Source of the DNA: Bacteroidales bacterium
GTDB lineage: Bacteria > Bacteroidota > Bacteroidia > Bacteroidales > UBA932
DNA: 64,000 nt
Assembly (NCBI GenBank): GCA_017519185.1
Contig: JAFWSX010000025.1
Location: 1-64,000, forward strand
Direction: 5' to 3'
Both the position numbers and the translations under genes were made by a program. Within the stretch, counting starts at the first letter, position 1; the number at the start of each line of letters is the position of its first letter. A model generated the notes under the pieces. The model saw only the letters and a list, made by a program, of their open reading frames with translations, ran no database searches and was not told where the DNA came from. Shown one piece after another: positions 46,270-55,956 of the stretch.

Positions 46270-46722
46270 ATGGCACTTGTTAGAAGAAATCAGAATTGGT
46301 TGCCGTCATTTTTCAATGACTTTTTCGACAACGACTGGATGGACAGAGTAAGCGCATACAACAATGCGACTGCCCCCGCTATAAACGTAAAGGAATCCAA
46401 GAATGCTTATACTGTTGAGGTTGCCGCCCCTGGTATGACAAAAGAGGATTTCCAGGTACACGTAGATGAGGATGACAACCTGGTCATCTCCATCGAGAGC
46501 AAGAAAGAAGACAAGGAGGAGAACAAGGAGGAGAACAAGGATACCCACTACCTTCGTCACGAGTTCTCATACGCAAAGTTCCAGCAGACAATGCTGCTGC
46601 CTGAGGATGTCGATGTGGAGAAGATCGACGCCAAGGTCGAGCACGGCGTGCTGACCATCGACCTGCCGAAACGCCAATACGTAGAGCAGCCCAAGGCCAA
46701 GAGGCCGATATGCATCAAATAA
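46270..46722 (+). CDS. Small heat-shock protein, Hsp20 family
   Basis: The 150-residue chaperone holds unfolding proteins without ATP. The N-terminal region (about 1-40, with LPSFFNDFFDNDWMDR) leads to an alpha-crystallin domain (PAINVKESKNAYTVEVAAPGM to GVLTIDLPK). A charged repeat of Lys, Glu and Asn (about 78-95) lies between two strands. TATACTTG at 46211-46218 is a partial match to the -7 element. A terminator follows the gene. Confidence 0.95.
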   Translation: MALVRRNQNWLPSFFNDFFDNDWMDRVSAYNNATAPAINVKESKNAYTVEVAAPGMTKEDFQVHVDEDDNLVISIESKKEDKEENKEENKDTHYLRHEFSYAKFQQTMLLPEDVDVEKIDAKVEHGVLTIDLPKRQYVEQPKAKRPICIK

Positions 46723-46755
46723 CATAATATCTGTGCTATACAGATAGAACAGCTG

Positions 46756-46785
46756 CCCCGGAGGCTTGTGCTTCCGGGGTTTTTT
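46756..46785 (+). terminator. hsp20 terminator
   Basis: CCCCGGAGG (46756-46764) pairs with CTTCCGGGG (46771-46779; one G-T wobble) around a six-base loop, and six T follow (46780-46785). It lies 34 bases after the hsp20 stop and 23 bases before the MATE start. Confidence 0.9.
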
Positions 46786-46807
46786 CATACTTTTACGCAT
46801 CGATAAG

Positions 46808-48232
46808 ATGGCTGGCAGTAAAGAGATACTTCTTGGCAGAATCCGTGACGGAGAACCGCTTGCGCTCGGACAGCAGGTGAAGCTTACCCTATACCTGTGC
46901 GGACCGGCCATAATGGCGCAGCTGGCGTCCGTGCTGCTGCAGTTCATCGATGCTTCGATGGTCGGCAGCCTGGGCGCCAACCCTTCTGCCTCCATCGGCC
47001 TGGTCTCCACTACTACCTGGATTTTCGGCGGATTTGCAATGGCTGCGGCACAGGGATTCTCGGTGCAGGTGGCGCATCTGATCGGCTCGAACGATTTCGC
47101 ACAGGCACGGAATGTGGTGAGGCAGGGTCTTGTAAGCGTCATCGTGTTCAGCATATGCCTGTCTGTGGCAGGACTCTCCATAGCCGGGCCGCTTCCCGGC
47201 TGGCTCGGCGGCAGCCCTGAAATCAACGGTGCCGCTTCGGCATACTTCCGTACATACGTGAAGTTCCTGCCGGCGTCGCAGCTCGTATTCCTGGGAGCCA
47301 CTATGCTTTCGTGCAGCGGCAACACGAAGGTTCCGGCAATGCTCAACGTGATGATGTGTGTGCTAGACGTCATCTTCAATTTCCTGCTGATATTTCCGGC
47401 CAGGGACATCAGCCTCTTCGGGTTGCAGGTTACGGTGCCCGGAGCGGGAATGGGTGTGCGGGGAGCCGCCCTTGGAACAGGCCTGGCAGAGGCCGTCACT
47501 GCCATAGCGATGCTTTATTTCCTGCTTGTACGCTCAAAGGAACTCAATATTGTCCACGAAGCAGGGTCCTTCAGGCCGACATCACACTGTCTGAAGCACG
47601 CCCTCGGCATCTGCGGACCGATGTGGGTGCAGAACGTCATAATGCGCGGGGCGCATATCGCCAGTACGGTCATCGTGGCTCCGCTCGGAGCGGTGGCGAT
47701 AGCTGCCAACTCGTTCGCCATAACTGCCGAGAGTTTCTGCTATATGCCGGGCTACGGTATGGGCGATGCCGCAACGACCCTTGTAGGGCAGAGCCTGGGA
47801 GCCAAACGGCGTGACCTGGTGCGGAGCTTCTCCCGCATTACCCTGGTTCTCGGAATGGGAATGATGTCAGCCCTGGCAGTGGTGATGTTCTTCATAGCTC
47901 CGCAGCTGATGTCACTTCTGAGTTCAGACCCGGACGTAGTCGCTCTGGGAGCCCGTGTGCTGCGTATCGAAGCTTTCGCAGAGGCTGGTTATGCCGCATC
48001 AATCGTGGCTTACGGCGCCTGCGTCGGTGCCGGGGACACGACGGTGCCGAGCATTATGAACCTTGCAAGTATGTGGCTGGTCCGCATCGTTCCTGCCATT
48101 TTCCTCACAAGGATGTACGGGCTGGTCGGTTATTGGATCTGTATGTGTGTCGAGCTTAACGTCAGGGGACTGCTCTTCATATGCCGCATCAGCGGGGACA
48201 AATGGATGAAAAATATGATAAAAACAACATAA
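46808..48232 (+). CDS. MATE-family efflux transporter
   Basis: The 474-residue inner membrane protein (ATG at 46808; the frame opens earlier inside the terminator) has twelve predicted membrane segments in two halves and NorM-like features: FIDASMVGSLGANPSA early and YMPGYGMGDAATTLVGQSLGAKRRD in the second half. MATE pumps expel drugs or metabolites with Na+ or H+ exchange. It appears to head a three-gene run with DUF3737 and the MalY/PatB-like gene. Confidence 0.92.
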   Translation: MAGSKEILLGRIRDGEPLALGQQVKLTLYLCGPAIMAQLASVLLQFIDASMVGSLGANPSASIGLVSTTTWIFGGFAMAAAQGFSVQVAHLIGSNDFAQARNVVRQGLVSVIVFSICLSVAGLSIAGPLPGWLGGSPEINGAASAYFRTYVKFLPASQLVFLGATMLSCSGNTKVPAMLNVMMCVLDVIFNFLLIFPARDISLFGLQVTVPGAGMGVRGAALGTGLAEAVTAIAMLYFLLVRSKELNIVHEAGSFRPTSHCLKHALGICGPMWVQNVIMRGAHIASTVIVAPLGAVAIAANSFAITAESFCYMPGYGMGDAATTLVGQSLGAKRRDLVRSFSRITLVLGMGMMSALAVVMFFIAPQLMSLLSSDPDVVALGARVLRIEAFAEAGYAASIVAYGACVGAGDTTVPSIMNLASMWLVRIVPAIFLTRMYGLVGYWICMCVELNVRGLLFICRISGDKWMKNMIKTT

Positions 48233-48237
48233 ACGAT

Positions 48238-49080
48238 ATGAAAGAAATCAAAAACCAGGAATTCGGAGGCGAGAGGCCGCTTTATTGTGAACACGACCTC
48301 TATCTCGAAAACGTAGTCATCCACGCCGGCGAATCCGCAATCAAGGAGACATCGGACATCACTGCAGTCAACTGCCGATTTGAAGGGAAATACCCTTTCT
48401 GGTGCTGTGACCGCTTCACGGTGAAGAACTGTATTTTCACTGTAGGTGCACGTGCCGCGCTCTGGTATTCACGTGACCTTCTGATGGAGGACACCATCGT
48501 CGACGCTCCCAAGATGTTCCGCGAAATGGACCGCCTTACATTGCGGCGCGTCATCATCGACTCTGCTGCAGAGACTCTTTGGCACTGCGGCCACGTAACG
48601 CTTGAGGATGTGCGTGCGGACCGTGCAGACTACATATTTATGCACTGCCACGATGTTGACATAAAGAACTTAAAGCTCAACGGCAACTATTCTTTCCAGT
48701 GGGCGAAGAATATTGTGATCCGCGACTCCATCCTCAACACCAAGGATGCATTCTGGGAGGCTGAGAACGTCACGGTCTACGATTCCGTCATCGACGGAGA
48801 GTTCCTCGGATGGCACTCCCGCGGCCTGCATCTGGTGCGCTGTCACATCGGCGGTTCGCAGGCCCTATGCTATGCCGAAGACCTTGTGCTCGAGGACTGC
48901 ACCTTTGCGGACGATGCTGACCTGGCATTCGAGTACAGCAGCGTGAAGGCCACCATAAAGGGGCATATCACTTCGATCAAGAACCCGAAGACAGGCTTTA
49001 TCAAAGCCGACAGTTGCGGGGAAGTGATCATCGATGACAATATCAAGGCACCCGGTGACTGCGACATCAAAATAGGATAG
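48238..49080 (+). CDS. DUF3737 family beta-helix protein
   Basis: The 280-residue protein (ATG at 48238, five bases after the MATE stop) matches DUF3737: a regular series of short strands such as LENVVIHAGESAIKE, VNCRFEGKYPFWCCDRF and VYDSVIDGEFLGWHSRG, with many Cys and His, that should form a parallel beta-helix. No signal peptide is seen. The family often lies next to a MATE or aminotransferase gene, as here, but has no known function. Confidence 0.88.
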   Translation: MKEIKNQEFGGERPLYCEHDLYLENVVIHAGESAIKETSDITAVNCRFEGKYPFWCCDRFTVKNCIFTVGARAALWYSRDLLMEDTIVDAPKMFREMDRLTLRRVIIDSAAETLWHCGHVTLEDVRADRADYIFMHCHDVDIKNLKLNGNYSFQWAKNIVIRDSILNTKDAFWEAENVTVYDSVIDGEFLGWHSRGLHLVRCHIGGSQALCYAEDLVLEDCTFADDADLAFEYSSVKATIKGHITSIKNPKTGFIKADSCGEVIIDDNIKAPGDCDIKIG

Positions 49081-49085
49081 AGGCA

Positions 49086-50264
49086 ATGTACGATTTCGAC
49101 GAGATAGTCAACCGCAGAGGTACAGGCTCTTACAAGTGGGATTCCCAGCCGCCTGCAGGAGTCTCCGGCGACGACGTCATCCCTCTCTGGGTGGCGGATA
49201 TGGATTTCAAGGCGGCGCCGTTCATCGTGGATGCCCTGCGCAAGCGCGTGGAGCACGGCGTGTTCGGCTATGTCAAAGTGCCGGACAGCTATTATGATGC
49301 TGTCATCGACTGGTTCTCCTGCCGGCATGGCTGGAACATCAAGAAGGAGTGGATACTTTATACCACCGGCGTCGTGCCTGCTCTTTCTGCAGTCATCAAG
49401 GCTTTCTGCAAACCCTCCGACAAGGTCATCGTGCAGACTCCGGTGTTCAACTGCTTCTTCTCGTCGATACGCAATAACGGCTGTGAAATCCTCGACGTCC
49501 CCCTGTTGTACAATGACAGGACCTATAGTTTCGACTATGAAGGTCTGGAGCGCGCCTGTGCTGACCCCAAGACCCGCATCCTGCTGCTCTGCAACCCTCA
49601 CAATCCTGCCGGAAGGGTATGGAGGAAAGAGGAACTTGCCAGGGTGGGAGAGATAGCCCGCAGGCACGGCGTCGTGGTAGTGAGCGACGAAATCCATTGT
49701 GAGATAGTTATGCCTGGCTACCGTTTCGTGCCTTTTGCCACAGTCTCCGAAGCAGACCAGTCAAACTGTATCACCCTATGTTCGCCTAGCAAGAGTTTCA
49801 ACATTGCGGGACTCCAGATAGCTAATATCGTCACTGACAATGCAGATTGGCTCAGACACATCGACAGGGCCGTCAACGACAATGAAATCTGCGATGTAAA
49901 TCCCTTCGGCGTCGTTGCCCTGCAGGCAGCATATTCTGAGCAGGGAGCCAGATGGCTGGAAGATCTCAATGAGTATATCTTCTCCAACTTTATGCTGTTG
50001 AAGGAGAAGATTACGGACTTCCCTGTCTGCAAGCTGGAGGGCACATATCTGGCCTGGATTGATGTGAACTGCCTTGGAATGCCTTCCGAACAGATGGAGG
50101 AAGAACTTCTGCGAGGGGAGAAGGTATGGATAAACGCCGGGTCGATGTATGGCACCGAAGGGTTCATCCGGGTGAACCTGGCGTGTCCGAGGACAATGCT
50201 GTCAGAAGGACTGGAACGTCTCAGGCGCGGTCTTGCTTCATTGGCAGCCGCTTTCCGTAAGTGA
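49086..50264 (+). CDS. MalY/PatB-family PLP lyase (cystathionine beta-lyase type)
   Basis: The 392-residue fold-type I PLP enzyme has WVADMDF near the N terminus, the CNPHNPAGRVW block, SDEIHCE and the PLP lysine K236 in CSPSKSFNIAGLQ. MalY/PatB proteins cleave C-S bonds of cystathionine or cysteine conjugates. It starts five bases after DUF3737. Its 3' end overlaps the convergent DUF418 gene by 44 bases. Confidence 0.92.
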   Translation: MYDFDEIVNRRGTGSYKWDSQPPAGVSGDDVIPLWVADMDFKAAPFIVDALRKRVEHGVFGYVKVPDSYYDAVIDWFSCRHGWNIKKEWILYTTGVVPALSAVIKAFCKPSDKVIVQTPVFNCFFSSIRNNGCEILDVPLLYNDRTYSFDYEGLERACADPKTRILLLCNPHNPAGRVWRKEELARVGEIARRHGVVVVSDEIHCEIVMPGYRFVPFATVSEADQSNCITLCSPSKSFNIAGLQIANIVTDNADWLRHIDRAVNDNEICDVNPFGVVALQAAYSEQGARWLEDLNEYIFSNFMLLKEKITDFPVCKLEGTYLAWIDVNCLGMPSEQMEEELLRGEKVWINAGSMYGTEGFIRVNLACPRTMLSEGLERLRRGLASLAAAFRK

Positions 50265-51384
50265 TCATTCGCCATACCCATTCCACGGGTCCATAGCGGA
50301 AATGCTTCAGCCAGATTCCGCTGAAGAAGACCTGGAATGTGTAGACGCCGAGCGCTATAAGCTCGGTGGTGAGCAGGTCGACGCCGGCTCCCAGCCCCAG
50401 GCCGATTCCGTAAAAAATCAGGATTCCGAAGATAGACTGGCTGAGGTAGTTTGTGCAGGCCATACGGCCGGTGGCGGCGAGTTTCTTCCAGAGAGCCGAT
50501 TCCGGACGCCTTTCGAAAAGCAGGCAGAAGCCTGCGGCATATGCAAGTCCCATAGGGTAGACGCTCAGCAGGTAACTGATGTCTCTGAGGACTGTCGGCC
50601 CGCCCGCAATACTCAGATGTGTATACAGCAGGGATACGGGAAGCCCTAAGGCAAAACCTGCCGTCAGGACGCTGCGGAGCAACTTCCTGTGCGCATTGAG
50701 GTCGGCGTAGATCTTGTGCCGTCCTATGCAGGAACCCAGCAGGAACAGGCCCAGCACCTTGAAATACCTGTGGCTGCTCACGAATTCCCACATCCTCTCG
50801 ACTGCTCCCATTCGCAGAAAACGGTTCATATCACCATACCCGTCGATATCCCTCAGCCAGGTGCCGAAATTGTCCTCGGTTATGCCGTAGCGGTCGCACA
50901 ATCCCCAATATGCATTTTCAAGAGGATCGGCCAGATGGGGGAAGAATGCATCGGAGAGGACTGGCAGCGCGAGCAAGATGCCTGCGGCAGTGAGGAGCCT
51001 GCGTGTAGGCAGCCGATGGAGGAGAGGCAGCAGCATCCCCATCGCTGCATATAGCATAAGGATATCTCCGCTCCACAGGAACAGCAGGTGCAGGAGTCCA
51101 ATCAGGAAAAGGACCGACATACGACGGTAGAACGTCCGCGTCTGCTGGTCGGCATTGTCCAGCTGTATGCTGAAACTTATGCCGAACAGCAGCGAGAACA
51201 GTGTATAGAATTTGCCGTCAATGAAAAAGTACTGAAGAGCCCTGACCACGCGGTCAAGGGGAGACCAGGATGCGGAACCGGCGAAAGTCCAGAGCGAAAA
51301 CTCCGGAAAATTGGCCAGGATTATGCCCGCAAGAGCAAATCCGCGTAATGCATCCAGGACAACGTACCTTTTCTTTACGGCCAT
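50221..51384 (-). CDS. DUF418-family membrane protein
   Basis: The 387-residue membrane protein has about ten hydrophobic segments. It starts with the family opening (RYVVLDALRGFALAGIILANFPEF) related to acyltransferase-like DUF1624/DUF418 proteins, and contains the C-terminal DUF418 segment (ACTNYLSQSIFGILIFYGIGLGLGAG, KHFRYGPVEWVWRMITYGKRLPM). The function is unknown; some relatives are thought to modify envelope lipids or peptides. It lies 1 base after the metalloprotease gene. Confidence 0.88.
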   Translation of the reverse strand: MAVKKRYVVLDALRGFALAGIILANFPEFSLWTFAGSASWSPLDRVVRALQYFFIDGKFYTLFSLLFGISFSIQLDNADQQTRTFYRRMSVLFLIGLLHLLFLWSGDILMLYAAMGMLLPLLHRLPTRRLLTAAGILLALPVLSDAFFPHLADPLENAYWGLCDRYGITEDNFGTWLRDIDGYGDMNRFLRMGAVERMWEFVSSHRYFKVLGLFLLGSCIGRHKIYADLNAHRKLLRSVLTAGFALGLPVSLLYTHLSIAGGPTVLRDISYLLSVYPMGLAYAAGFCLLFERRPESALWKKLAATGRMACTNYLSQSIFGILIFYGIGLGLGAGVDLLTTELIALGVYTFQVFFSGIWLKHFRYGPVEWVWRMITYGKRLPMKQDRA

Positions 51385-51385
51385 T

Positions 51386-53821
51386 TTATTTGGCCGAAAG
51401 CTGGTCCTTTATCTGCTTGGCGATGGCCTGCCAGTGGGCTTTCGTGGCCGCATCTGACGATTTGGCTTTCTCGGCTTTCTTCTGGATGTCCATAAGGGTT
51501 GCCAGCAGCAGGTTGCGGCTGTCGGATGTGGCGGCGGCCGAACTGTTCACTACCTCGAGTGCGGAGCTGACGAAGCGGCGCTGGAGATAGCGGCGGTAAC
51601 TGTCAACCTTGCCTCCCTTGCCAAGCTCGGAGAAGATCATTCCGCTCAGGTCCTCTAGATATTCCTGTGGACCGTACTGCGAACCGTCAGACAAGGCGAA
51701 CTGGTCCATACGGTTCAGCTTTGCGATGCTGAGCAGGTTGGACGAGCTCACCACATTGTTCACGAGAGTGTACAGGGTGTTTTCCGGAGTATCTGTGAGA
51801 TCCCAGAGGTACGGAACGTCCAGCAGCCATTCAGGCTTGTGGAAGAGATTGTCGTCAAGCCAGTTGAGGGCTCTCTTCTGGCGGTCCTTGGGAACAGGGG
51901 CGTATTTGACAGAGTTAGTCTCTTCGATGCTGTGGTTGGTGATGAAGCGGCCTCCGATATTGGCTGATACGTGGCCGAGGTAGCGGTTGAACTGGCTCAC
52001 TACTGCCTGGTACATACGGTTCACGTTGGTGTACATATCTCCCTCTTCCTTGTTCCATTCGGGAATCTGGGGAAGTATGCGCTTCAGGTTGAGGATACCA
52101 TAGTTGCTGGCAGCCACGGCGTCGTCGCTGAGGTCTTCGGTCAGAGCACGCGGGTCGCCGTCACGGCCTTCGCCGCCGAACCACAGACGCGGGTTTTCAG
52201 CCAGACGCTCGATGATCACCTTGTTCCAGTAGAGGTGGTCTTCCTTTGCTGTCTTGAAATATGTGGGCTTGTATCCAAACTCGATGGCCCATTTGTCATA
52301 GTCGTTGATACGCGGGTAGAGACCTGCCTTGGAGATGTTGTCTTCGGGCTGGGCTACATAGTTGAAACGGGCATAGTCCATAATGCTGACCGTGTGGCCG
52401 TGGGCCTCGACCCACTCCTTGTCACGGAGTTTCTCGACGGGAGTCTGGCTGCTTGAACCCATATTGTGGCGTAGTCCGAGGGTGTGGCCGACTTCGTGGG
52501 ACGATACGAAACGGATGAGGTCACCCATAAGTTCTTCGTCATATTTGATCTTGCGTGCGCGGGGGTCTACCGCTCCGGCCTGCACCTGATACCAGTCGTG
52601 AACGAGAGTCATCACATTGTGATACCAGCCGATGTGGCTTTCGATGATTTCTCCCGAGCGCGGGTCGTGCACATTGGGGCCGTATGCATTCGCTATGTCT
52701 GAGGCAAGGTAGCGGATTACTGAGAAGCGGGCATCCTCTAGACTCATCGTAGTGTCGTTCTCGGGCCATTCCTCGGCGCGGATGGCGTTCTTCCAGCCGG
52801 CCTGCTCGAAGGCTACGTTCCAGTCGTTGACGCCGGCGATGAGATATTTGCGCCACTGCTTGGGAGTTGCGGGGTCTATGTAGTATACGATGGGTTTGAT
52901 GGGCTCTACAAGTTCTCCTCTCTTCTGGCGCTCGACGTCCTCGGGTTTGGCCTCAAGGCGCCAGCGGGCAATGAATCTTATCTGCTCCACACCCTGCTGG
53001 TCATCGCTGAACTCGGTGTAGCCGCCTGCGAAGAAGCCGACTCTCGGGTCGAACCATCTCTGCTGCATCGGAGTTTCGGGAAGAAGGACTATTGATGTGT
53101 TGAGGACAACAGTCACCGCTCCGGCTTCACGACCTGCGGGCAGGTTGGTCGACTGCTGGCCGCCCTGGCTAGGGCCGCCGGCGGGAGCGTTGTATGCAAA
53201 TGTCTTTGTAACGGTGACTTCAGTGTTGATGGGATATGTGCGGATGCTGTTGATGAAGCTTGCGTCAGGCCTTACGGCTCCAAGGTTGAACTGGCGCTTG
53301 TCTCCGGGAGAGAGTGAGAAGACCTGAAGGTCACCTTCGAAGAGGCTGTTGGCCTTTATCCTGGTCACTCCTTCGGGTGCGTCTTTCTCGGGTTTGAAGG
53401 ATGCTACTATAGGATTTTCGGAGCTTACCTCTACGGCTTTGCGTATTGCCTGGTCCTCAGCTGCGACCGTGCTGTACACATCGGCCCTGAGCAGCAGGTT
53501 TCCGTTGGGAGCTTTCTCCCAGTATATCATTTTCTCGTTGACTTCTTCGCCGCCATAGTTGCCGGCGCCGACAGTCATGCTTGTGAAGCGGGTTACGGCG
53601 AGCATCCTGCGACCCAACAGGTCGTCAGGCACGTCGAAATACCAGTCGTTCTCGTTATGTGCCACACCCACCATTCCGGGAGTGACTTTCAGTTCGACTT
53701 TTTTCTCTTCTTGTTTGTCATTTTCCTTGGCATTGGCAGCCGAGGGCCTGTTGGGCTGGGCTACAGCCAGAGTGCAAATCGTGAGCAGACCTGCAAGGGC
53801 AAGAGTGATTTTCCTTAACAT
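51386..53821 (-). CDS. Secreted zinc metalloprotease (DUF5117/DUF5118 type)
   Basis: The 811-residue protein starts with a signal peptide (ending LAVAQ, about 17-22). Regions typical of DUF5118 (about 30-90) and DUF5117 (about 90-290) are followed by a peptidase domain with the zinc motif HEVGHTLGLRH (H442, E443, H446, H452), the metzincin-type HExxHxxGxxH, and a met-turn-like SIMDYARF further on. Such large periplasmic or outer-surface proteases are common in Bacteroidota; no target is known. TATTTTTG on the minus strand (plus 53864-53871) is the probable -7 element. Confidence 0.9.
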   Translation of the reverse strand: MLRKITLALAGLLTICTLAVAQPNRPSAANAKENDKQEEKKVELKVTPGMVGVAHNENDWYFDVPDDLLGRRMLAVTRFTSMTVGAGNYGGEEVNEKMIYWEKAPNGNLLLRADVYSTVAAEDQAIRKAVEVSSENPIVASFKPEKDAPEGVTRIKANSLFEGDLQVFSLSPGDKRQFNLGAVRPDASFINSIRTYPINTEVTVTKTFAYNAPAGGPSQGGQQSTNLPAGREAGAVTVVLNTSIVLLPETPMQQRWFDPRVGFFAGGYTEFSDDQQGVEQIRFIARWRLEAKPEDVERQKRGELVEPIKPIVYYIDPATPKQWRKYLIAGVNDWNVAFEQAGWKNAIRAEEWPENDTTMSLEDARFSVIRYLASDIANAYGPNVHDPRSGEIIESHIGWYHNVMTLVHDWYQVQAGAVDPRARKIKYDEELMGDLIRFVSSHEVGHTLGLRHNMGSSSQTPVEKLRDKEWVEAHGHTVSIMDYARFNYVAQPEDNISKAGLYPRINDYDKWAIEFGYKPTYFKTAKEDHLYWNKVIIERLAENPRLWFGGEGRDGDPRALTEDLSDDAVAASNYGILNLKRILPQIPEWNKEEGDMYTNVNRMYQAVVSQFNRYLGHVSANIGGRFITNHSIEETNSVKYAPVPKDRQKRALNWLDDNLFHKPEWLLDVPYLWDLTDTPENTLYTLVNNVVSSSNLLSIAKLNRMDQFALSDGSQYGPQEYLEDLSGMIFSELGKGGKVDSYRRYLQRRFVSSALEVVNSSAAATSDSRNLLLATLMDIQKKAEKAKSSDAATKAHWQAIAKQIKDQLSAK

Positions 53822-53873
53822 GATAGTGGTTACTTTAAAACAATTGCAAGGTTTTCATTTCTACAAAAATAGG

Positions 53874-53881
53874 TAATTTTG
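53874..53881 (+). promoter_or_regulatory. -7 element before the beta-helix gene
   Basis: TAATTTTG fits TAnnTTTG and lies 15 bases before the start at 53897. A minus-strand -7 box for the protease gene adjoins it (53864-53871). No good TTTG is found at the -33 position, so this is a partial promoter call. Confidence 0.5.
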
Positions 53882-53896
53882 TATAAAAACTCAGCT

Positions 53897-55897
53897 ATGA
53901 CAATCTTCGTGGACATCAACGCACCTGCCGGAGGCGACGGGTCTGCCAATCATCCTTTTCAGCATATCAATGACGCAGCACAGGTTGCTCTTCCCGGCGA
54001 CGAGGTGCTTGTGGCTCCTGGAATCTACCGTGAATATGTGGACCCGGCAAATGCCGGCACGGAAGAAGCACGCATCACATACCGCAGTGCCAAACCTCTC
54101 GGTGCCGAGATCACCGGTGCTGAACCAGTAAGCGAATGGAAGCATTTCCGGGACAAAGTCTGGATGTGCAGGATAGACAACGCTGTTTTCGGCGGATACA
54201 ATCCTTACACGACATTCGTCGGAGGTGACTGGTATTTCGCTCCGCCCACCAAACATACCGGTGCGGTTTATCTCAACGGCCGCCAGCTCTATGAAGCTGA
54301 TACGCTGGACGATTGTCTGAAAGGAGAAATCTTCAAGCCTTCCTGGGAGCCTGAGCGTACCGTCTACAAGTGGTACACCGAGCAGGATGGCGGACAGACT
54401 GTTATCTATGCCAACTTCCAGGGGCTGGACCCCAATGCTGAACGGGTAGAGATCAATGTCCGCCGCAGGTGCTTCTTCCCCTCGAAAACAGGTGTGGGAT
54501 ATATCACCTTCAGCGGCTTCAAGGTGAGCAAGGCCGCGACGACCTGGGCACTGCCGGCCGCATTCCAGGATGGTATGGTGGGCCCCCACTGGTCGAAAGG
54601 CTGGATCATCGAGGACTGCGAGATATCTGACAGCAAGTGCTGCGGCATTTCCCTCGGCAAGTATCTGGATCCTGAGAACGACCATTTCTTCACCAACAAG
54701 TATGTCAAGAGTCCCACCCAGATGGAGCGAGACGCCGTGTGCCGCGGCCAGTATCACGGATGGCTCAAGGAGAACATAGGACACCATATAGTCCGTCGCT
54801 GTCACATACATCATTGCGAGCAGACCGGCATCGTCGGCAGGATGGGATGCGTCTTCAGCACCATAGAGGACAACCATATCCACAACATCAACAATATGCA
54901 GGAACTCGGAGGCGCGGAGATAGCCGGCATCAAGCTTCACGCTGCCATCGACGTGACTTTCCGCCGCAACCACATCCATCACTGCACAATGGGCATCTGG
55001 TGCGACTGGGAGGCGCAAGGCACCCGCATCACCGGCAATCTCCTGCACGACAATCATATACCTGATGCAGCCCCCGAGGCCAGCAGTATGATGGCAAACC
55101 AGGATATTTTCGTTGAGGTGTCCCACGGTCCCACTCTCATCGACAACAATGTCCTCCTGTCGAAATGCGCCATCCGAATGCCTGCGCAAGGCGTTGCATT
55201 CGTGCATAACCTCTGCCTCGGTTCCATTGCCGATGTCGGCAGCGGAACGGCATTCTGGGTGAAGGGCAACAAGGAAGAACGCTATACGCCCTATCACATT
55301 CCCCACCGCACCGAGGTGATGGGCTTTATGATCATCCTCCACGGCGACGACCGTTTCTACAACAACATATTCATCCAGCACTACCCGGCATCGGAATCCC
55401 ACTCTTCAGGAGACCTGGGAGGAGAGCAGCAGAGCATAAACCTCCATGCGGGAACCTTCGTCTTCGACGGCTATCCGACATACGACGAATGGATCAGGCA
55501 GTTCCATATGGAAGCTCCCGCCGATATGTATGTGTGTATGGAGCCGCACTTCAACCATCTGCCCGTATGGGCGGCCGGCAATGTCTATCTGGGCGGAGCA
55601 AAGGCGTGGGAGAAGGAGACCGACAAACTGGTAAGCAACAGTCCGGTTCAGGTGGAACTCGTGGAGAAAGCCGGCCAATATTATATAGAGACCAACGTGT
55701 TCGATGCCATCGCCTCTTTCAGAGGAAAAATGGTGGACACTGCCAGCCTTGGCAAGGCTTTCGAGCCGGACCAGGCCTTCGAGAACCCCGACGGTTCGCC
55801 CATCACTTTCGATGTCGATTACAATGGCGCCTGCAGGGGTAAGGAAGTTCTGCCCGGACCATTTGCTGAAGCTTGCGGGGAAATAAGGGTATTATAG
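53897..55897 (+). CDS. Right-handed beta-helix protein (GH141-like or pectate-lyase-like)
   Basis: The 666-residue protein (ATG at 53897) begins with the domain common to exported beta-helix glycosidases, TIFVDINAPAGGDGSANHPF and PGDEVLVAPGIYREY, then a series of helix coils such as GWIIEDCEISDSKCCGI, HHIVRRCHIHHCEQTGI and IEDNHIHNINNMQELGGAEI. It may be related to GH141 or other pectin/xylan enzymes. There is no signal peptide from this start, so it may be cytoplasmic and act on imported oligosaccharides. Catalytic residues are not clear to me. Confidence 0.7.
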   Translation: MTIFVDINAPAGGDGSANHPFQHINDAAQVALPGDEVLVAPGIYREYVDPANAGTEEARITYRSAKPLGAEITGAEPVSEWKHFRDKVWMCRIDNAVFGGYNPYTTFVGGDWYFAPPTKHTGAVYLNGRQLYEADTLDDCLKGEIFKPSWEPERTVYKWYTEQDGGQTVIYANFQGLDPNAERVEINVRRRCFFPSKTGVGYITFSGFKVSKAATTWALPAAFQDGMVGPHWSKGWIIEDCEISDSKCCGISLGKYLDPENDHFFTNKYVKSPTQMERDAVCRGQYHGWLKENIGHHIVRRCHIHHCEQTGIVGRMGCVFSTIEDNHIHNINNMQELGGAEIAGIKLHAAIDVTFRRNHIHHCTMGIWCDWEAQGTRITGNLLHDNHIPDAAPEASSMMANQDIFVEVSHGPTLIDNNVLLSKCAIRMPAQGVAFVHNLCLGSIADVGSGTAFWVKGNKEERYTPYHIPHRTEVMGFMIILHGDDRFYNNIFIQHYPASESHSSGDLGGEQQSINLHAGTFVFDGYPTYDEWIRQFHMEAPADMYVCMEPHFNHLPVWAAGNVYLGGAKAWEKETDKLVSNSPVQVELVEKAGQYYIETNVFDAIASFRGKMVDTASLGKAFEPDQAFENPDGSPITFDVDYNGACRGKEVLPGPFAEACGEIRVL

Positions 55898-55901
55898 CGT
55901 T

Positions 55902-55917
55902 TCACCATAAATGGTGA
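55902..55917. promoter_or_regulatory. Palindrome overlapping the feoAB promoter
   Basis: TCACCATAAATGGTGA has perfect seven-base arms and a two-base centre. It ends 22 bases before a -7-like box (CACCTTTG, 55940-55947; first base differs from TAnnTTTG) of feoAB, so it would cover the -33 position, a normal place for a repressor. There is no T run after it, which argues against a terminator. A Fur- or DtxR-type iron regulator is possible. Confidence 0.5.
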
Positions 55918-55956
55918 TTCCAAACTGCCAGGTTTTTGCCACCTTTGCAATCCGAA

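Noticed and set aside
53891..55402. A 503-codon open frame on the minus strand inside the beta-helix gene
   Set aside because: It mirrors the plus-strand gene, has no recognisable domain or start context, and the plus-strand product has clear beta-helix repeats.
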